This document shows, in pieces, positions 13,684 through 22,144 of a stretch of 32,333 bases of DNA. Where the stretch lies: positions 1 through 32,333 of the forward strand of contig JAPCJR010000021.1 of assembly GCA_027886865.1 (NCBI GenBank), in the 5' to 3' direction. The position numbers were made by a program, and so were the translations under genes. The notes below the pieces were generated by a model, which was not told the DNA's origin, ran no database searches, and worked only from the letters and a program-made list of their open reading frames with translations. This DNA is from Nitrososphaerota archaeon (GTDB taxonomy: Archaea > Thermoproteota > Nitrososphaeria > Nitrososphaerales > UBA183). The first letter of the stretch is position 1. Every line of letters starts with the position of its first letter.

Positions 13684-15282
13684 TTGAGATCTATGTCTAC
13701 GTTTTCCGGAGCCCTCGGATGGAGGTCGCTCTCGCTTCTAGCCGCCTGTCTCCTGCTCATGAGTGCGCCCTCTGTTTCGGCGTTCAGGAACCAGTCCTCC
13801 TCCTCCCCTCTTCCCTATAACGTGATAGTTCAATCCGGTTACTATCAGTATTTTCCCATCGACACTGTCTCGAGTAACTCTATCGTGATGATTACGGTAT
13901 CGAGCAACACGTCCGTGTCGACCGCTTTGATGACGGCGTCGCAGGTCTCATCGTTCAATAACGATGCCAGTGACCTCTCCGACTCTCTCTTCCTACAGAA
14001 CGGGACGACCGTCCAACATTCGTTCCATGAGCCCGTGGGAGACTTCGACCTGCTCTTCTATTCCAACAACAATGGCGCCAACATCAGTTACAACTACCAG
14101 ACTTTCCCGACAGACCCCTACTACAGCTCCCCACTCCCCCCGCCCGAGCCGACCGGGATAGCCTCCTACGGGCTCTACAACGCGTCCGGGAACGCTGTCT
14201 CATATCAGGTAGACAGCGACCAGGTCGTCGGGATAGCCGACATCTCGGCCATGCAGGCCTACAACGCGACCGCCGCGTCCGACCAGAGCAACCTCTCGGG
14301 CGCCACGCTGCAGCTTAACTCGGTCCTCGTAGTGAATGAGGCGGGAGGCCAGCAGCAGGCCTACTGGGCCCAGAACACGCCAGACTTCGTCACGGCGGCT
14401 TCACAGGTGGCGTATGGCGACAATGTGTGGAACTTTAGCGTATCCGGCTTCCTCAGCAACAGTACCGTGACCTCCGCTGACGGAGGGTCGGTCGCGTCGG
14501 CCGGGCCAGGCGTCGCGGGCGACTACTACAGCCAAGAGATCAACAACTCCACCTATAGCTTCCCGCTCGTCCTCGCGTTGCTGATGAACGAGACCGCGAT
14601 GCCGGGTCAAGGGGTCTTGATCCAGATGGGCGCGCAGATTCTGGAGAACGGCACCGGTCCAACGACCTCGGTCAACTGGTTCGACAGCATCACCATCAAC
14701 GACCCCACAGTGCAGAGCGCATACTTCCTGGTCTCCGGCAACCAGACGGCACCGAACGGCCTCTATTACGACACCGAGCTAGTCCTCGGTGGCGAGAACA
14801 ACGGGGAAGCCACGGACTTTACCCAGATGAGCGCATCGCTCGGCCTCTTCTATGACAACGCCTCGAGCGGGGTGTTGGATTCCTTCCCGTCTCTCTACAG
14901 CTTTGGCGGAGACACGGCCGAGGCTGCCGATAACCTCCAGGTCTCCTACTCTGGAAACGGCTTCGCTCAGGTGAGCACCGGGACTCCGGACTACGTCTAT
15001 CTCGGGCAGACCTCCGGGACCCTTTCGTTCCCGCTTTCGTTGTCGGAGTTGAATCCGACGAGCTCCTCCAGCTCTTCAAGCGGCTCCTCATCCACCCAAA
15101 CATCCTCCTCATCTGGCCAGAGCACATCCAGCACGACCTCTACATCCAGCTCGTCGGGAGGAGGCGTCCCGGAGTTCCCGTATCAGTTCGCAGTGGCGGC
15201 CCTGTTCACCGTTCTCCTAGCAGCCTCTTACCTACTCGTTCGGCGCAACAGGGCTGTCCAGATCCCCCGACGGGGATCGTAG
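13684..15282 (+). CDS. Surface protein with PEF-CTERM-type anchor
   Basis: The 532-residue protein has a Sec signal peptide (hydrophobic stretch SLSLLAACLLLMSAPSVSAF, residues 15-34). A large extracellular part of about 430 residues follows, rich in Ser, Asn, Thr and Tyr with many N-glycosylation sequons (for example NQSS, NSTV, NATA). A Ser/Thr-only stalk at about residues 460-490 comes next. The C terminus has the order expected for a sorting signal: VPEFPYQFAVAALFTVLLAA, then more hydrophobic residues and a basic end (VRRNRAVQIPRR). This matches PEF-CTERM-like archaeal tails that are cut by an archaeosortase. No archaeosortase gene is in the window. The ectodomain matches no family I know; it may be an adhesin, stalked enzyme or S-layer-associated protein. 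Confidence 0.75.
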   Translation: MRSMSTFSGALGWRSLSLLAACLLLMSAPSVSAFRNQSSSSPLPYNVIVQSGYYQYFPIDTVSSNSIVMITVSSNTSVSTALMTASQVSSFNNDASDLSDSLFLQNGTTVQHSFHEPVGDFDLLFYSNNNGANISYNYQTFPTDPYYSSPLPPPEPTGIASYGLYNASGNAVSYQVDSDQVVGIADISAMQAYNATAASDQSNLSGATLQLNSVLVVNEAGGQQQAYWAQNTPDFVTAASQVAYGDNVWNFSVSGFLSNSTVTSADGGSVASAGPGVAGDYYSQEINNSTYSFPLVLALLMNETAMPGQGVLIQMGAQILENGTGPTTSVNWFDSITINDPTVQSAYFLVSGNQTAPNGLYYDTELVLGGENNGEATDFTQMSASLGLFYDNASSGVLDSFPSLYSFGGDTAEAADNLQVSYSGNGFAQVSTGTPDYVYLGQTSGTLSFPLSLSELNPTSSSSSSSGSSSTQTSSSSGQSTSSTTSTSSSSGGGVPEFPYQFAVAALFTVLLAASYLLVRRNRAVQIPRRGS

Positions 15283-15768
15283 GGACACACCCGCGTTCGC
15301 TCCTCAAAAATTTGGAGGGCCTTACTCCTCCTAATCTTCAGACGCTCCCACAGCTATATCTCCTCATCCACGACCTTCTTCTTCTCTGTCGCGTCTGTCA
15401 TTACGCTAACTGTGGCGTTCGGGTTCCACACACGCGGACGAGAGAGCCTCCTGACGACTGACTAGAGCTGGGGGAGTCGGGCCTTCCTTGGGCGAGCCGT
15501 AGCGGGCCGGTAGCCAGCGCGTGGCCAGAAACCTCAATTCCCAGTGTGGTCGCCCTCTTCGGCCTTCACTCTCTCTCCCCTCACGTGGGAGCTATTCGCT
15601 CTCCGGATCCTGACTGCAAGTACACATTCACAACTATAGTTCTTATGCTTCATCAATATGGTTTACCTAGAAAACATGGAGGGAATGTTGGCAGGAGAGC
15701 CGCAGCTTGATTGCCCTGTCGGGACGCACGCCCGCAGAACACTCTCCATGACCACGTCTCGTACTCGG
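15283..15768. other. Intergenic stretch of 486 bp without a convincing gene
   Basis: It begins with a short imperfect hairpin (CCTC AAAAATTT GGAGG, 15302-15318) after the PEF-CTERM gene, possibly a weak terminator. On the minus strand one frame reads as short open pieces separated by stops and ends with a Lys/Glu-rich tail (VSVMTDATEKKKVVDEEI, stop near 15356). This may be a decayed gene end or chance. A 34-codon ORF starts at ATG 15676 behind a TATA-like CTATAG (15634-15639) but overlaps the 3' end of the next gene. I see no tRNA or known structured RNA. Confidence 0.4.
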
Positions 15769-16167
15769 TCATCCGATTGAGGGTATCTTCAATATCGGCC
15801 CGGTCGTACCGAGTACCCAGATCTCCCAGCGGTGCCGGAGTTCAAGGTCGAGCGAGGAAAACCTTCCGCGGGGAACGGCCAAGACCCGCCTGATTGACCC
15901 ATCGCAAAGGATTGAGGGCTCGAACCACAGGCTCGCATAGTTCTTCTCTGCGAACCTCTTCATGTTGGGGTGGGTCTCACACTCGGCTATCACGATCTGT
16001 TCGGACCGGTCGTCTGACCTCAAACCGAGGAGGTCGGGCCGGTAGGCTTCCCAGTGTATCCACCCAGCCGGCGGAACGAGTGGTTCCTCCACGACGCTGT
16101 AGTTGTCGACCTCAAGGTCCCCCCTGACCATCCTCTTCATCGAGCGGTGCAGGTCTGACTCTGTCAC
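15769..16167 (-). CDS. Hypothetical protein, possibly PD-(D/E)xK nuclease-like
   Basis: I do not recognise a named family. The 132-residue product has the order of residues seen in restriction-endonuclease-like folds. AYRPDLLGLR contains Pro44-Asp45, followed about 15 residues later by the strand EQIVIAECETHPN, giving Glu62-Cys-Glu64 where most members have D/E-x-Lys. An ExE variant is known from BamHI, so this may be a nuclease-like or inactive domain. A final WEIWVLGTTG strand follows. A GAGG about 7 nt before GTG 16167 could bind the ribosome, and no TATA box stands out. There is no methylase or toxin/antitoxin partner beside it. Confidence is good that it is coding and low on fold. Confidence 0.55.
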   Translation of the reverse strand: MTESDLHRSMKRMVRGDLEVDNYSVVEEPLVPPAGWIHWEAYRPDLLGLRSDDRSEQIVIAECETHPNMKRFAEKNYASLWFEPSILCDGSIRRVLAVPRGRFSSLDLELRHRWEIWVLGTTGPILKIPSIG

Positions 16168-16317
16168 GTCGATTCCTCGCTATCGATTGGAGATTTCTGT
16201 CCTCTGCTCAAGAAAGGTGGAGCGGGTGTGAACTTTCCGCCGTATCAGCCACAAGGCAACGCTGAACCTTCACTTTCAGTACACCCTGAGCGCACTATAC
16301 ATTTCTTCCCTGCTGGA

Positions 16318-16325
16318 ATTAAATA
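16318..16325 (+). promoter_or_regulatory. TATA box of the VOC gene at 16349
   Basis: ATTAAATA is centred about 27 bp before ATG 16349, which fits a leaderless transcript. Confidence 0.5.
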
Positions 16326-16348
16326 GTTGGTGACCGTCACTCCAAGGT

Positions 16349-16726
16349 ATGGACTCAGTAGTTCACTTCGAGATTCCCGCGGACGACCTTAAGCGCGCCT
16401 CCGCCTTCTACAAGAAGGCCTTCGGATGGACCGCCGAGGAGTTCATGGGCATGGGATACTGGATGCTAGGCACGACCGAATCCAACGAGCAGGGCATGCC
16501 GAAGAATCCGGGTGCCATCAACGGAGGGATGGGTAAGAGAGAAGGTCCATTGAAGGGCATCGTCGTTACCATCAACGTCAAGGACATCGAAAAGGCCCTC
16601 GAGAAGATAGAGAAGTCGGGCGGAAAGACCGTCCAGAAGAGACAGCCCGTTGGGGACATGGGTTTCACGGCTTACTTCAAGGACAGCGAAGGCAACATCG
16701 TGGGCCTCTACCAGAACGCAACCTGA
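16349..16726 (+). CDS. VOC-superfamily protein (glyoxalase-like, CFP32 type)
   Basis: The 125-residue protein is a single VOC unit. VVHFEIPADDLKRASAFYKK is the first strand and helix, with HFEIP typical of the CFP32/YdcJ-like subgroup. FGWTAEEFMGMGYWML follows, then VVTINVKDIEKALEKIEKSG opens the second half. It closes with the diagnostic FKDSEGNIVGLYQN. Members are often annotated as glyoxalase or bleomycin-resistance proteins, but few have a known substrate. The gene appears to be a single unit with its own TATA box, followed by a hairpin at 16751-16773. Confidence 0.87.
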   Translation: MDSVVHFEIPADDLKRASAFYKKAFGWTAEEFMGMGYWMLGTTESNEQGMPKNPGAINGGMGKREGPLKGIVVTINVKDIEKALEKIEKSGGKTVQKRQPVGDMGFTAYFKDSEGNIVGLYQNAT

Positions 16727-16750
16727 GCGCAGCAAGGTTCGCCTCCCGAG

Positions 16751-16773
16751 GGCACGGGGACAGAGACCGTGTC
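16751..16773 (+). terminator. Possible terminator hairpin
   Basis: GGCACGG and CCGTGTC pair as a 7-bp stem with one G-U pair around a 9-nt loop, 24 bp after the stop at 16726. There is no T-tract, so this is tentative. Confidence 0.3.
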
Positions 16774-16867
16774 CTCCGCCGTCTCAATTTCAAGGAATCC
16801 TGCGACGATTGACATCAGTCGCATCCGGTTGAAAACTAAGGAACCACGAGTACGACCCATCATCAAT

Positions 16868-16874
16868 CTTAAAT
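16868..16874 (+). promoter_or_regulatory. TATA box of the small membrane protein gene
   Basis: CTTAAAT is centred 25 bp before GTG 16896, which fits a leaderless transcript. The same 8-mer CTTAAATC recurs at 17408-17415 before the next gene. Confidence 0.5.
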
Positions 16875-16895
16875 CCGCCAGCACCAACCAGCCCT

Positions 16896-17303
16896 GTGGC
16901 AACACTAACCGAGATTCTCGCCCTGATCATAGCGCTGGTGATACTCTGGGTGATAGTTTCGATTCCCGTCTACATCGCCGCGAGGGCTGTGACCTCTAGG
17001 CGGACCAACAAGGCAAGCTTCGGCGAGGCCATGCTCGCCACCCTGGGTGGCGGGATCGTCTACATCATAGTCCTGTATGGCGTTTCGTTCTTTCTGAGCG
17101 CGGTGATAGGGTCTGACGCATTCATCGTCGCACTGATTCTCGCAATCATCGCCTGGCTCGCCGTGTACAAGGGGGCCTTCGAGGTGGGGTGGCTCGGGGC
17201 CATTGGCATAGCTATCTTGGCGGCAATTGTGCTATTCATCATGAATGTGATACTCGTCGCACTCTTCGGGGTGGCTCTTCCGAGCTTCTTCCACCCGTTC
17301 TGA
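16896..17303 (+). CDS. Small multi-helix membrane protein
   Basis: I do not recognise this family. The 135-residue protein has four predicted membrane helices (about residues 5-28, 45-68, 75-92 and 98-125). A basic cytoplasmic loop follows the first helix (AARAVTSRRTNKASFGEAML). Its helices are rich in Ile, Val and Ala and have no charged or polar pattern that would mark a transporter. Similar small proteins in archaea are annotated only as hypothetical membrane proteins. The GTG start is supported by a TATA box 25 bp upstream. The next gene has its own promoter, so this looks monocistronic. Confidence 0.65.
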   Translation: MATLTEILALIIALVILWVIVSIPVYIAARAVTSRRTNKASFGEAMLATLGGGIVYIIVLYGVSFFLSAVIGSDAFIVALILAIIAWLAVYKGAFEVGWLGAIGIAILAAIVLFIMNVILVALFGVALPSFFHPF

Positions 17304-17407
17304 GTCGCATAACACGCTGAGAACGGCCAGACAAAAGTCCGAGCCCTCTAACAGCCAGCCCGAGCGGCCGGTCGGACACTGGGGCCAGAAGGAGCCCGGG
17401 TAATGCT

Positions 17408-17414
17408 CTTAAAT
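17408..17414 (+). promoter_or_regulatory. TATA box of the first CocE/S15-type hydrolase gene
   Basis: CTTAAAT is centred 20 bp before GTG 17431 and 29 bp before the in-frame TTG at 17440. Archaeal spacing therefore leaves the TTG as a real alternative start. Confidence 0.4.
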
Positions 17415-17430
17415 CGCAAATGAAGAGACC

Positions 17431-19137
17431 GTGGACAGATTGAAGGTCGTCCCCAACCGTCCTCATGAGCTACCTCTAGACAGCCTCCAGATGGAGTTCG
17501 ACGTCCGGGTCAGGGCGAGGGACGGGGCCGAGCTCTCGACCGACGTGTACCGACCGAGGAGCCGGGAGAAGCAGCCCGTCATCCTGATTCGCACACCCTA
17601 CAACAACAATAGCGACGACTCGGTTAGGTTCGGGAAGACATTTGCTTCATGGGGGTACGCCGTCGTGATCCAGGACGTGCGCGGCAGGAACGACTCCGAA
17701 GGCGAGTTCGAGCCATTCACCAACGAAGGTCCGGACGGGCTAGACACGGTGAAGTGGCTGAGGGAACAGGAGTGGTTCAGCGGTAGAATCGGCATGACCG
17801 GCGGTTCCTACCTCGCACAGGTCCAATGGGACCTCGCCATGCAGCAGCCGGCCGAGCTAAAGGCGATGGTCTCCATGGTCTCCCCTTCTGACATGTTCAT
17901 CAACTGCTGGTACAGAAACGGCACGCTCACGTGGGGCGACCTCCTGCGATGGATGACCCAGACGGATGCGCGTGTCGGCCAGAACCTCCTCGCCTACGAC
18001 ATGCCGAGGCTAAGGATGCACGCGCCCCTCAAGACCATCGACAAGGAACTGGGGCGCGACATCTGGTGGTGGACCAAGATGATAGAACACCAAACGTACG
18101 ACTCGTTCTGGAAGGCGCGGACTGTGCACGACAGCTACCACAAGATCGATGTGCCCGTGCTCAACATAACGGGATGGTACGACGACTGTGCCGACGGTAA
18201 CTTCCAGCATTACCTCAGGATGAAGTCCTCCGGCCGTACACCTACTGCTAGGAGGAATCAGGGGCTGATCGTGGGCCCGTGGCCTCACGGCATCAACGTC
18301 ACAAGCAGATACGGGGGAATCGACTTCGGGCAAGGGGCACTGATCGACCTCTACGAAGTGCAGAGGCGGTGGATGGATTACTGGCTGAAGGATATCGAAA
18401 ACGGCGTGATGAAGGAAAAGCCCGTGACCGTCTTCGTCATGGGCCAGAACAAGTGGCGGGAGGAAGCGGAGTGGCCGCTGAAGCGAGCGAAAGCCACGAA
18501 AGTCTACCTTCGCAGCCAGGGCCGCGCCAACGGGCTGCAAGGGGACGGACGTCTAAGCCTGAGTCCGCCCTCGGCACAGGAAGAATCGAAGGGGGACCAC
18601 TTCGACTACGACCCTGAATACCCCAATCCGAGCCCGGTCAACGTGAACGAACCAGACGACAGGAGGTCCGCTGAGCGACGCGACGACGCTCTCAATTATG
18701 ACACCCCGACGCTCACGAAGCCCGTGGAGGTCACCGGACGGGTCATGCTGGAACTCTTCGTCTCCTCGTCGGCTCGTGACACGGATTTCGTCGGCCGCCT
18801 CGTGGACGTGTATCCCAACGGGTACGCGCATCCCGTCGCGGATGGCATCATCACGTGCAGGTTCCGCGAATCGATGGAAAGGCCCACCCCGATGAAGCCC
18901 GGCGAGGTCTACAAGCTCGCGCTGGACCTGTGGTGGACCAGCAATGGTTTCGAGAAGGGCCATAAGATACGAGTGGAGGTCACAAGCTCTGACTTTCCGC
19001 GCTATGCGAGAAACATGAACACCGGGAGGCCGTACGGAGAAGACAAGCATGGGGTCATAGCCCACCAGACGGTCTTGCACGACGCCAAGCACCCCTCGTG
19101 CGCCGTGCTACCTGTCGTAGGCAGACTCCACTTGTGA
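17431..19137 (+). CDS. CocE/NonD family hydrolase (S15 X-Pro dipeptidyl-peptidase-like)
   Basis: The 568-residue protein has the two parts typical of CocE-like serine hydrolases: an alpha/beta-hydrolase domain and a C-terminal jelly roll. The nucleophile is Ser126 in TGGSYLAQ. The acid is probably Asp251 (ITGWYDDCADGN) and the base His286 (VGPWPHG). The oxyanion region has VIQDVRGRNDSEGEF. The jelly-roll part includes LFVSSSARDTDFVGRLVDVY and HKIRVEVTSSDFPRYARN. The family includes X-Pro dipeptidyl-peptidases, cocaine esterase, alpha-amino-acid ester hydrolases and glutaryl-7-ACA acylase, so peptide, amide and ester substrates are all possible. No signal peptide is visible. It is immediately upstream of the peptide transporter unit, and a second family member lies at 28626. 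GTG 17431 or TTG 17440 is the start. Confidence 0.88.
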   Translation: MDRLKVVPNRPHELPLDSLQMEFDVRVRARDGAELSTDVYRPRSREKQPVILIRTPYNNNSDDSVRFGKTFASWGYAVVIQDVRGRNDSEGEFEPFTNEGPDGLDTVKWLREQEWFSGRIGMTGGSYLAQVQWDLAMQQPAELKAMVSMVSPSDMFINCWYRNGTLTWGDLLRWMTQTDARVGQNLLAYDMPRLRMHAPLKTIDKELGRDIWWWTKMIEHQTYDSFWKARTVHDSYHKIDVPVLNITGWYDDCADGNFQHYLRMKSSGRTPTARRNQGLIVGPWPHGINVTSRYGGIDFGQGALIDLYEVQRRWMDYWLKDIENGVMKEKPVTVFVMGQNKWREEAEWPLKRAKATKVYLRSQGRANGLQGDGRLSLSPPSAQEESKGDHFDYDPEYPNPSPVNVNEPDDRRSAERRDDALNYDTPTLTKPVEVTGRVMLELFVSSSARDTDFVGRLVDVYPNGYAHPVADGIITCRFRESMERPTPMKPGEVYKLALDLWWTSNGFEKGHKIRVEVTSSDFPRYARNMNTGRPYGEDKHGVIAHQTVLHDAKHPSCAVLPVVGRLHL

Positions 19138-19192
19138 ACTCGCGCCGAAAGGCTGCGCGGCTCGAGTGTACAGTTGAATCGCTGCATAGTAG

Positions 19193-19220
19193 TTTTTTGC
19201 GATGAGAACGTCAGATTTTT
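19193..19220 (+). terminator. T-tract terminator after the first CocE-like gene
   Basis: TTTTTT at 19193-19198 and TTTTT at 19216-19220 lie 56-83 bp after the stop at 19137 and before the promoter of the binding-protein gene. This separates the two transcripts. Confidence 0.5.
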
Positions 19221-19236
19221 CGGATTCTTGGAAAGA

Positions 19237-19244
19237 TTTTAATA
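19237..19244 (+). promoter_or_regulatory. TATA box of the peptide ABC transporter operon
   Basis: TTTTAATA is centred 26-27 bp before GTG 19267, giving a leaderless mRNA. It probably drives the five-gene run to 25033. Confidence 0.6.
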
Positions 19245-19266
19245 GCAATTTCAGTTCAATCTCCAC

Positions 19267-21141
19267 GTGCGCAAGACCACGGTCGCCGCTTTGGCAATCC
19301 TGGGAGCTTTGTTTGTATCGTCCTTTGGGCCTGTCCTGGCTCAGCCCGCTTCTTCCGGCACGGTAATCGTCGGCACGACCAACGCGGTCACTCCGACCAC
19401 CTTCAATGTCATGCGGAGTACCCAGACCTATTATGTGAGTGCGATCTGGCAGGGACTGGTGGGCTGGACTTCGAACGGGACCGCTATTCCTCAGCTCGCG
19501 AGTTGGTGGACCATCTCCCCTGACGGTCTTACCTACACCTTCAACCTCAGAAGCGATCTAAAGTGGAGCGATGGCCAGCCGCTTACCTCGGCAGACGTAC
19601 TCTTCTCGGTGAACCAGACGGCTGTCCAGTCGTCATTCTGGGCGGTGGGCATCTATGGCCCGCTCCTCGTGCCCGATAGCAACAACCCCTCAGGCGAGGC
19701 TCTGGCACCCGGGGCGGTGACTGCACCCAACTCCACAGAGGTGATATTCCACCTGTCTGCCGCGTCGGCGCCGTTCTTCCTGAACGCCGGGGGTTGGGAG
19801 ATCATACCGCAGCACACCTATCAGGGCTTCAACTTCAACACCGGCAACCCTGACATGTCGACGGTAGTGGGCTCCGGAGCGTTCATTCCGACGGGTTTCA
19901 CCCCGGGTGTCCAGCTGACAGAGGCGGCCAACTCGTACTACTATCTCGGGGCTCCGCACCTTGCCACGGAGATACTGAAGTTCTTCTCTGACTCACCGTC
20001 CGCCGAGCTGGCGCTGGAGAGCGGCCAGATCAATGTCCTCCAGGATGTGCCGCCCACTGACGCGGCAGCCCTCAGCAAGGTGCCGAACATCACTCTGGGC
20101 ACCGAAGAGGACCAATCGATGGTGTACTTCATCTTCAACGTTGGCTCGCAGCTGGCCGGCAACAGCACCAACCCGGTGTCTAATGTGCTGGTAAGACAGG
20201 CCATCGATGAGGCCATCGACATGAATACCATACTGAACGCATCGCTCGGAGCGGGCCACTATCTTCTGGCGAACCAGATAGAGGTCCCGAACATGCTATA
20301 CCTTGGACTGCCGACACAGAACAGCAGCATCCCGAGCCCTGCGTACCCGTATAACCCGGCAGCGGCGGCTGCGCTGCTCACCCAGGCTGGTTACCCGAAC
20401 GGGTTCTCCATGACCATGATTGCCCCGACGAACGGGTTTGGCAGCGCTGGTACGGGAGCATCAGTGAAGATCCTGCAACTCGTCCAGCAGGACCTCAGCA
20501 ACGTCAACATCACCATGAACCTGCAGTTGCTCGATCCGGGCACATACAACAGTGAGCTGTTCAACGGGCAGCCGCTCGCTTGGAGCATGAGCGTACAGAC
20601 GATCTCTGAGTCGCCCGACGGCGATGTCGGGCCGTTCTATATGATAGGTGGCATAGGCGGTAACGCAGGACCCGGCGGATGGAACGCGGGTGGATACAAC
20701 AACAGCGTCGTCAACGGGTTGCTCAAACAAGAGGAGGGCACGACGGGCGCCAGCGCCAGGGTCGCAATCCTGCAGCACATCGACGCTATCGCCAACGAGC
20801 AGCTGCCGGTCATACCCGTCTACTACAACCTCGAGCTCATAGCATATGACTCCAACTATCAGGGCTTCCACTTTGGTCTAGGAGACCCGGAGTACGACTA
20901 CTGGGGAGACTTGAAGCCGTCCTCTATCTCTCAGGTTAGCATAGTCAGCTCAAGCTCGGGCTCAGGCACGACTGCGACATCGACCTCGACTTCCTCATCT
21001 AGCGGAAGCTCGCTCGCCTATACCCCGCTCGGATTGCTCGGGGTGGCCGTCGCGGTAGCAATCGTGACCGGAGTCGTCGTCTTCGGCGTCACCAGGGGCC
21101 GTAGAAACTCTACAATCCCGACATCGTTGCCCGGTCCGTAA
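19267..21141 (+). CDS. Peptide ABC transporter substrate-binding protein (SBP family 5)
   Basis: The 624-residue protein has a Sec signal (VAALAILGALFVSSFGPVLA) and then the family 5 solute-binding fold of DppA/OppA. WTISPDGLTYTFNLRSDLKW is the hallmark segment, with SDGQPLTSADVLFSVNQT after it and VRQAIDEAIDMNTIL in the second half. A Ser/Thr-rich linker (about residues 567-587) leads to a C-terminal membrane helix (LGLLGVAVAVAIVTGVVVFG) with a basic end. This is the usual way archaea tether binding proteins. Family members bind di- or oligopeptides, or in some cases nickel or sugars; here the peptidase-rich context favours peptides. The permease gene starts 43 bp downstream. Confidence 0.92.
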   Translation: MRKTTVAALAILGALFVSSFGPVLAQPASSGTVIVGTTNAVTPTTFNVMRSTQTYYVSAIWQGLVGWTSNGTAIPQLASWWTISPDGLTYTFNLRSDLKWSDGQPLTSADVLFSVNQTAVQSSFWAVGIYGPLLVPDSNNPSGEALAPGAVTAPNSTEVIFHLSAASAPFFLNAGGWEIIPQHTYQGFNFNTGNPDMSTVVGSGAFIPTGFTPGVQLTEAANSYYYLGAPHLATEILKFFSDSPSAELALESGQINVLQDVPPTDAAALSKVPNITLGTEEDQSMVYFIFNVGSQLAGNSTNPVSNVLVRQAIDEAIDMNTILNASLGAGHYLLANQIEVPNMLYLGLPTQNSSIPSPAYPYNPAAAAALLTQAGYPNGFSMTMIAPTNGFGSAGTGASVKILQLVQQDLSNVNITMNLQLLDPGTYNSELFNGQPLAWSMSVQTISESPDGDVGPFYMIGGIGGNAGPGGWNAGGYNNSVVNGLLKQEEGTTGASARVAILQHIDAIANEQLPVIPVYYNLELIAYDSNYQGFHFGLGDPEYDYWGDLKPSSISQVSIVSSSSGSGTTATSTSTSSSSGSSLAYTPLGLLGVAVAVAIVTGVVVFGVTRGRRNSTIPTSLPGP

Positions 21142-21184
21142 CATGGTGTCTCCCGCCGAGACGTAGAGGGGCCGAAAAACTCGG

Positions 21185-22144
21185 ATGGGCTTCGCAACCT
21201 ACCTGGTGCGTCGTTCCATCGTCGCGTTCGGGCTGATCGTGCTAGTCGCCGTCATCAATTTTGCCATAATCCATCTTGCTCCGGGCGGCCCCAGCCACCT
21301 TCTAGCGAACAGCCCAAGGATAACCCCCGCTGAGAGGGAGCAGATCCTCGCCTCCCTCGGGCTGAACCAGCCGATCTATCAGCAATTCATCACTTACATC
21401 ACTGGTCTGTTCACAGGGAACTGGGGGCTCTCATACTTCTACCTGGAGCCTGCATACCAGGTCATCGCGCAGAGGGTTCCAGCGACGCTCCTCTTGATGG
21501 TCCCGAGCCTCATCGTCACGATAGTCGTCGGCATATCCTTGGGCATACTCGCGGCGAGGAAGCCCTTCTCGCTATTCGACAGGTCGCTGTCGACCTTCTC
21601 GTTCTTCTTCTACGCAATGCCCGCTTTCTGGCTCGGTTTCATCCTGTTGACTCTATTCGCGCTCGACTTTAGGCTCTTTCCCGCGAGCGGGATCACCTCG
21701 GCCGTCGGCGGTGGATCGGTCTTGGACATACTCGAGCACCTCGCCCTCCCGATGGCGAGCCTCGTCCTAGTCAACCTGGCGAACTTCTCGATGGTAATGC
21801 GCACCAGCCTGGTCGAGGTGCTCGACCAGAACTACATCACGACGGCCCGAGGCAAGGGCCTAACCGAGCGCACCATTTTCTACAGGCATGCCCTGCGGAA
21901 CGCACTTCTCCCGACGGTCACCATGACCGGTCTTTACGTCGCGTTCCTGCTGACCGGCGCCATCGTGACGGAGACCGTCTTCACCTGGCCTGGACTGGGG
22001 CTGCTTACCTACACGTCGATAATAAACCGCGACTATCCGGTGGTTCTCTCTCTCTTCTTCATCTTCGCCGTCATGATAATCGTGGTCAACCTGCTGACGG
22101 ACGTGGTCTATGGCTTCCTCGACCCGAGGATAAGCTATGACTGA
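21185..22144 (+). CDS. Peptide ABC transporter permease, DppB type
   Basis: The 319-residue protein has six membrane helices and the DppB/OppB N-terminal domain: TYLVRRSIVAFGLIVLVAVI, then LGLNQPIYQQFITYITGLFT and GNWGLSY. The cytoplasmic EAA loop that docks on the ATPase is YITTARGKGLTERTIFYRHA followed by LRNALLPTVTMTG. It starts at ATG 21185 with a purine-rich AGAGGGG about 13 nt upstream. The last 8 bp overlap the next gene (start 22137), which shows translational coupling with the DppC-type permease. Its partners in the membrane complex are the products at 22137, 23047 and 24029. Confidence 0.94.
   Translation: MGFATYLVRRSIVAFGLIVLVAVINFAIIHLAPGGPSHLLANSPRITPAEREQILASLGLNQPIYQQFITYITGLFTGNWGLSYFYLEPAYQVIAQRVPATLLLMVPSLIVTIVVGISLGILAARKPFSLFDRSLSTFSFFFYAMPAFWLGFILLTLFALDFRLFPASGITSAVGGGSVLDILEHLALPMASLVLVNLANFSMVMRTSLVEVLDQNYITTARGKGLTERTIFYRHALRNALLPTVTMTGLYVAFLLTGAIVTETVFTWPGLGLLTYTSIINRDYPVVLSLFFIFAVMIIVVNLLTDVVYGFLDPRISYD

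Noticed and set aside
15430..15560. GC-rich stretch considered as tRNA, SRP RNA or RNase P RNA
   Set aside because: No T-loop GGTTCRANYC, no conserved SRP or RNase P core sequence and no matching cloverleaf could be found by eye.
15711..15893. 60-codon plus-strand open frame in and beyond the intergenic gap
   Set aside because: Mostly antisense to the nuclease-like gene, basic and motif-free, with no promoter at the right distance.
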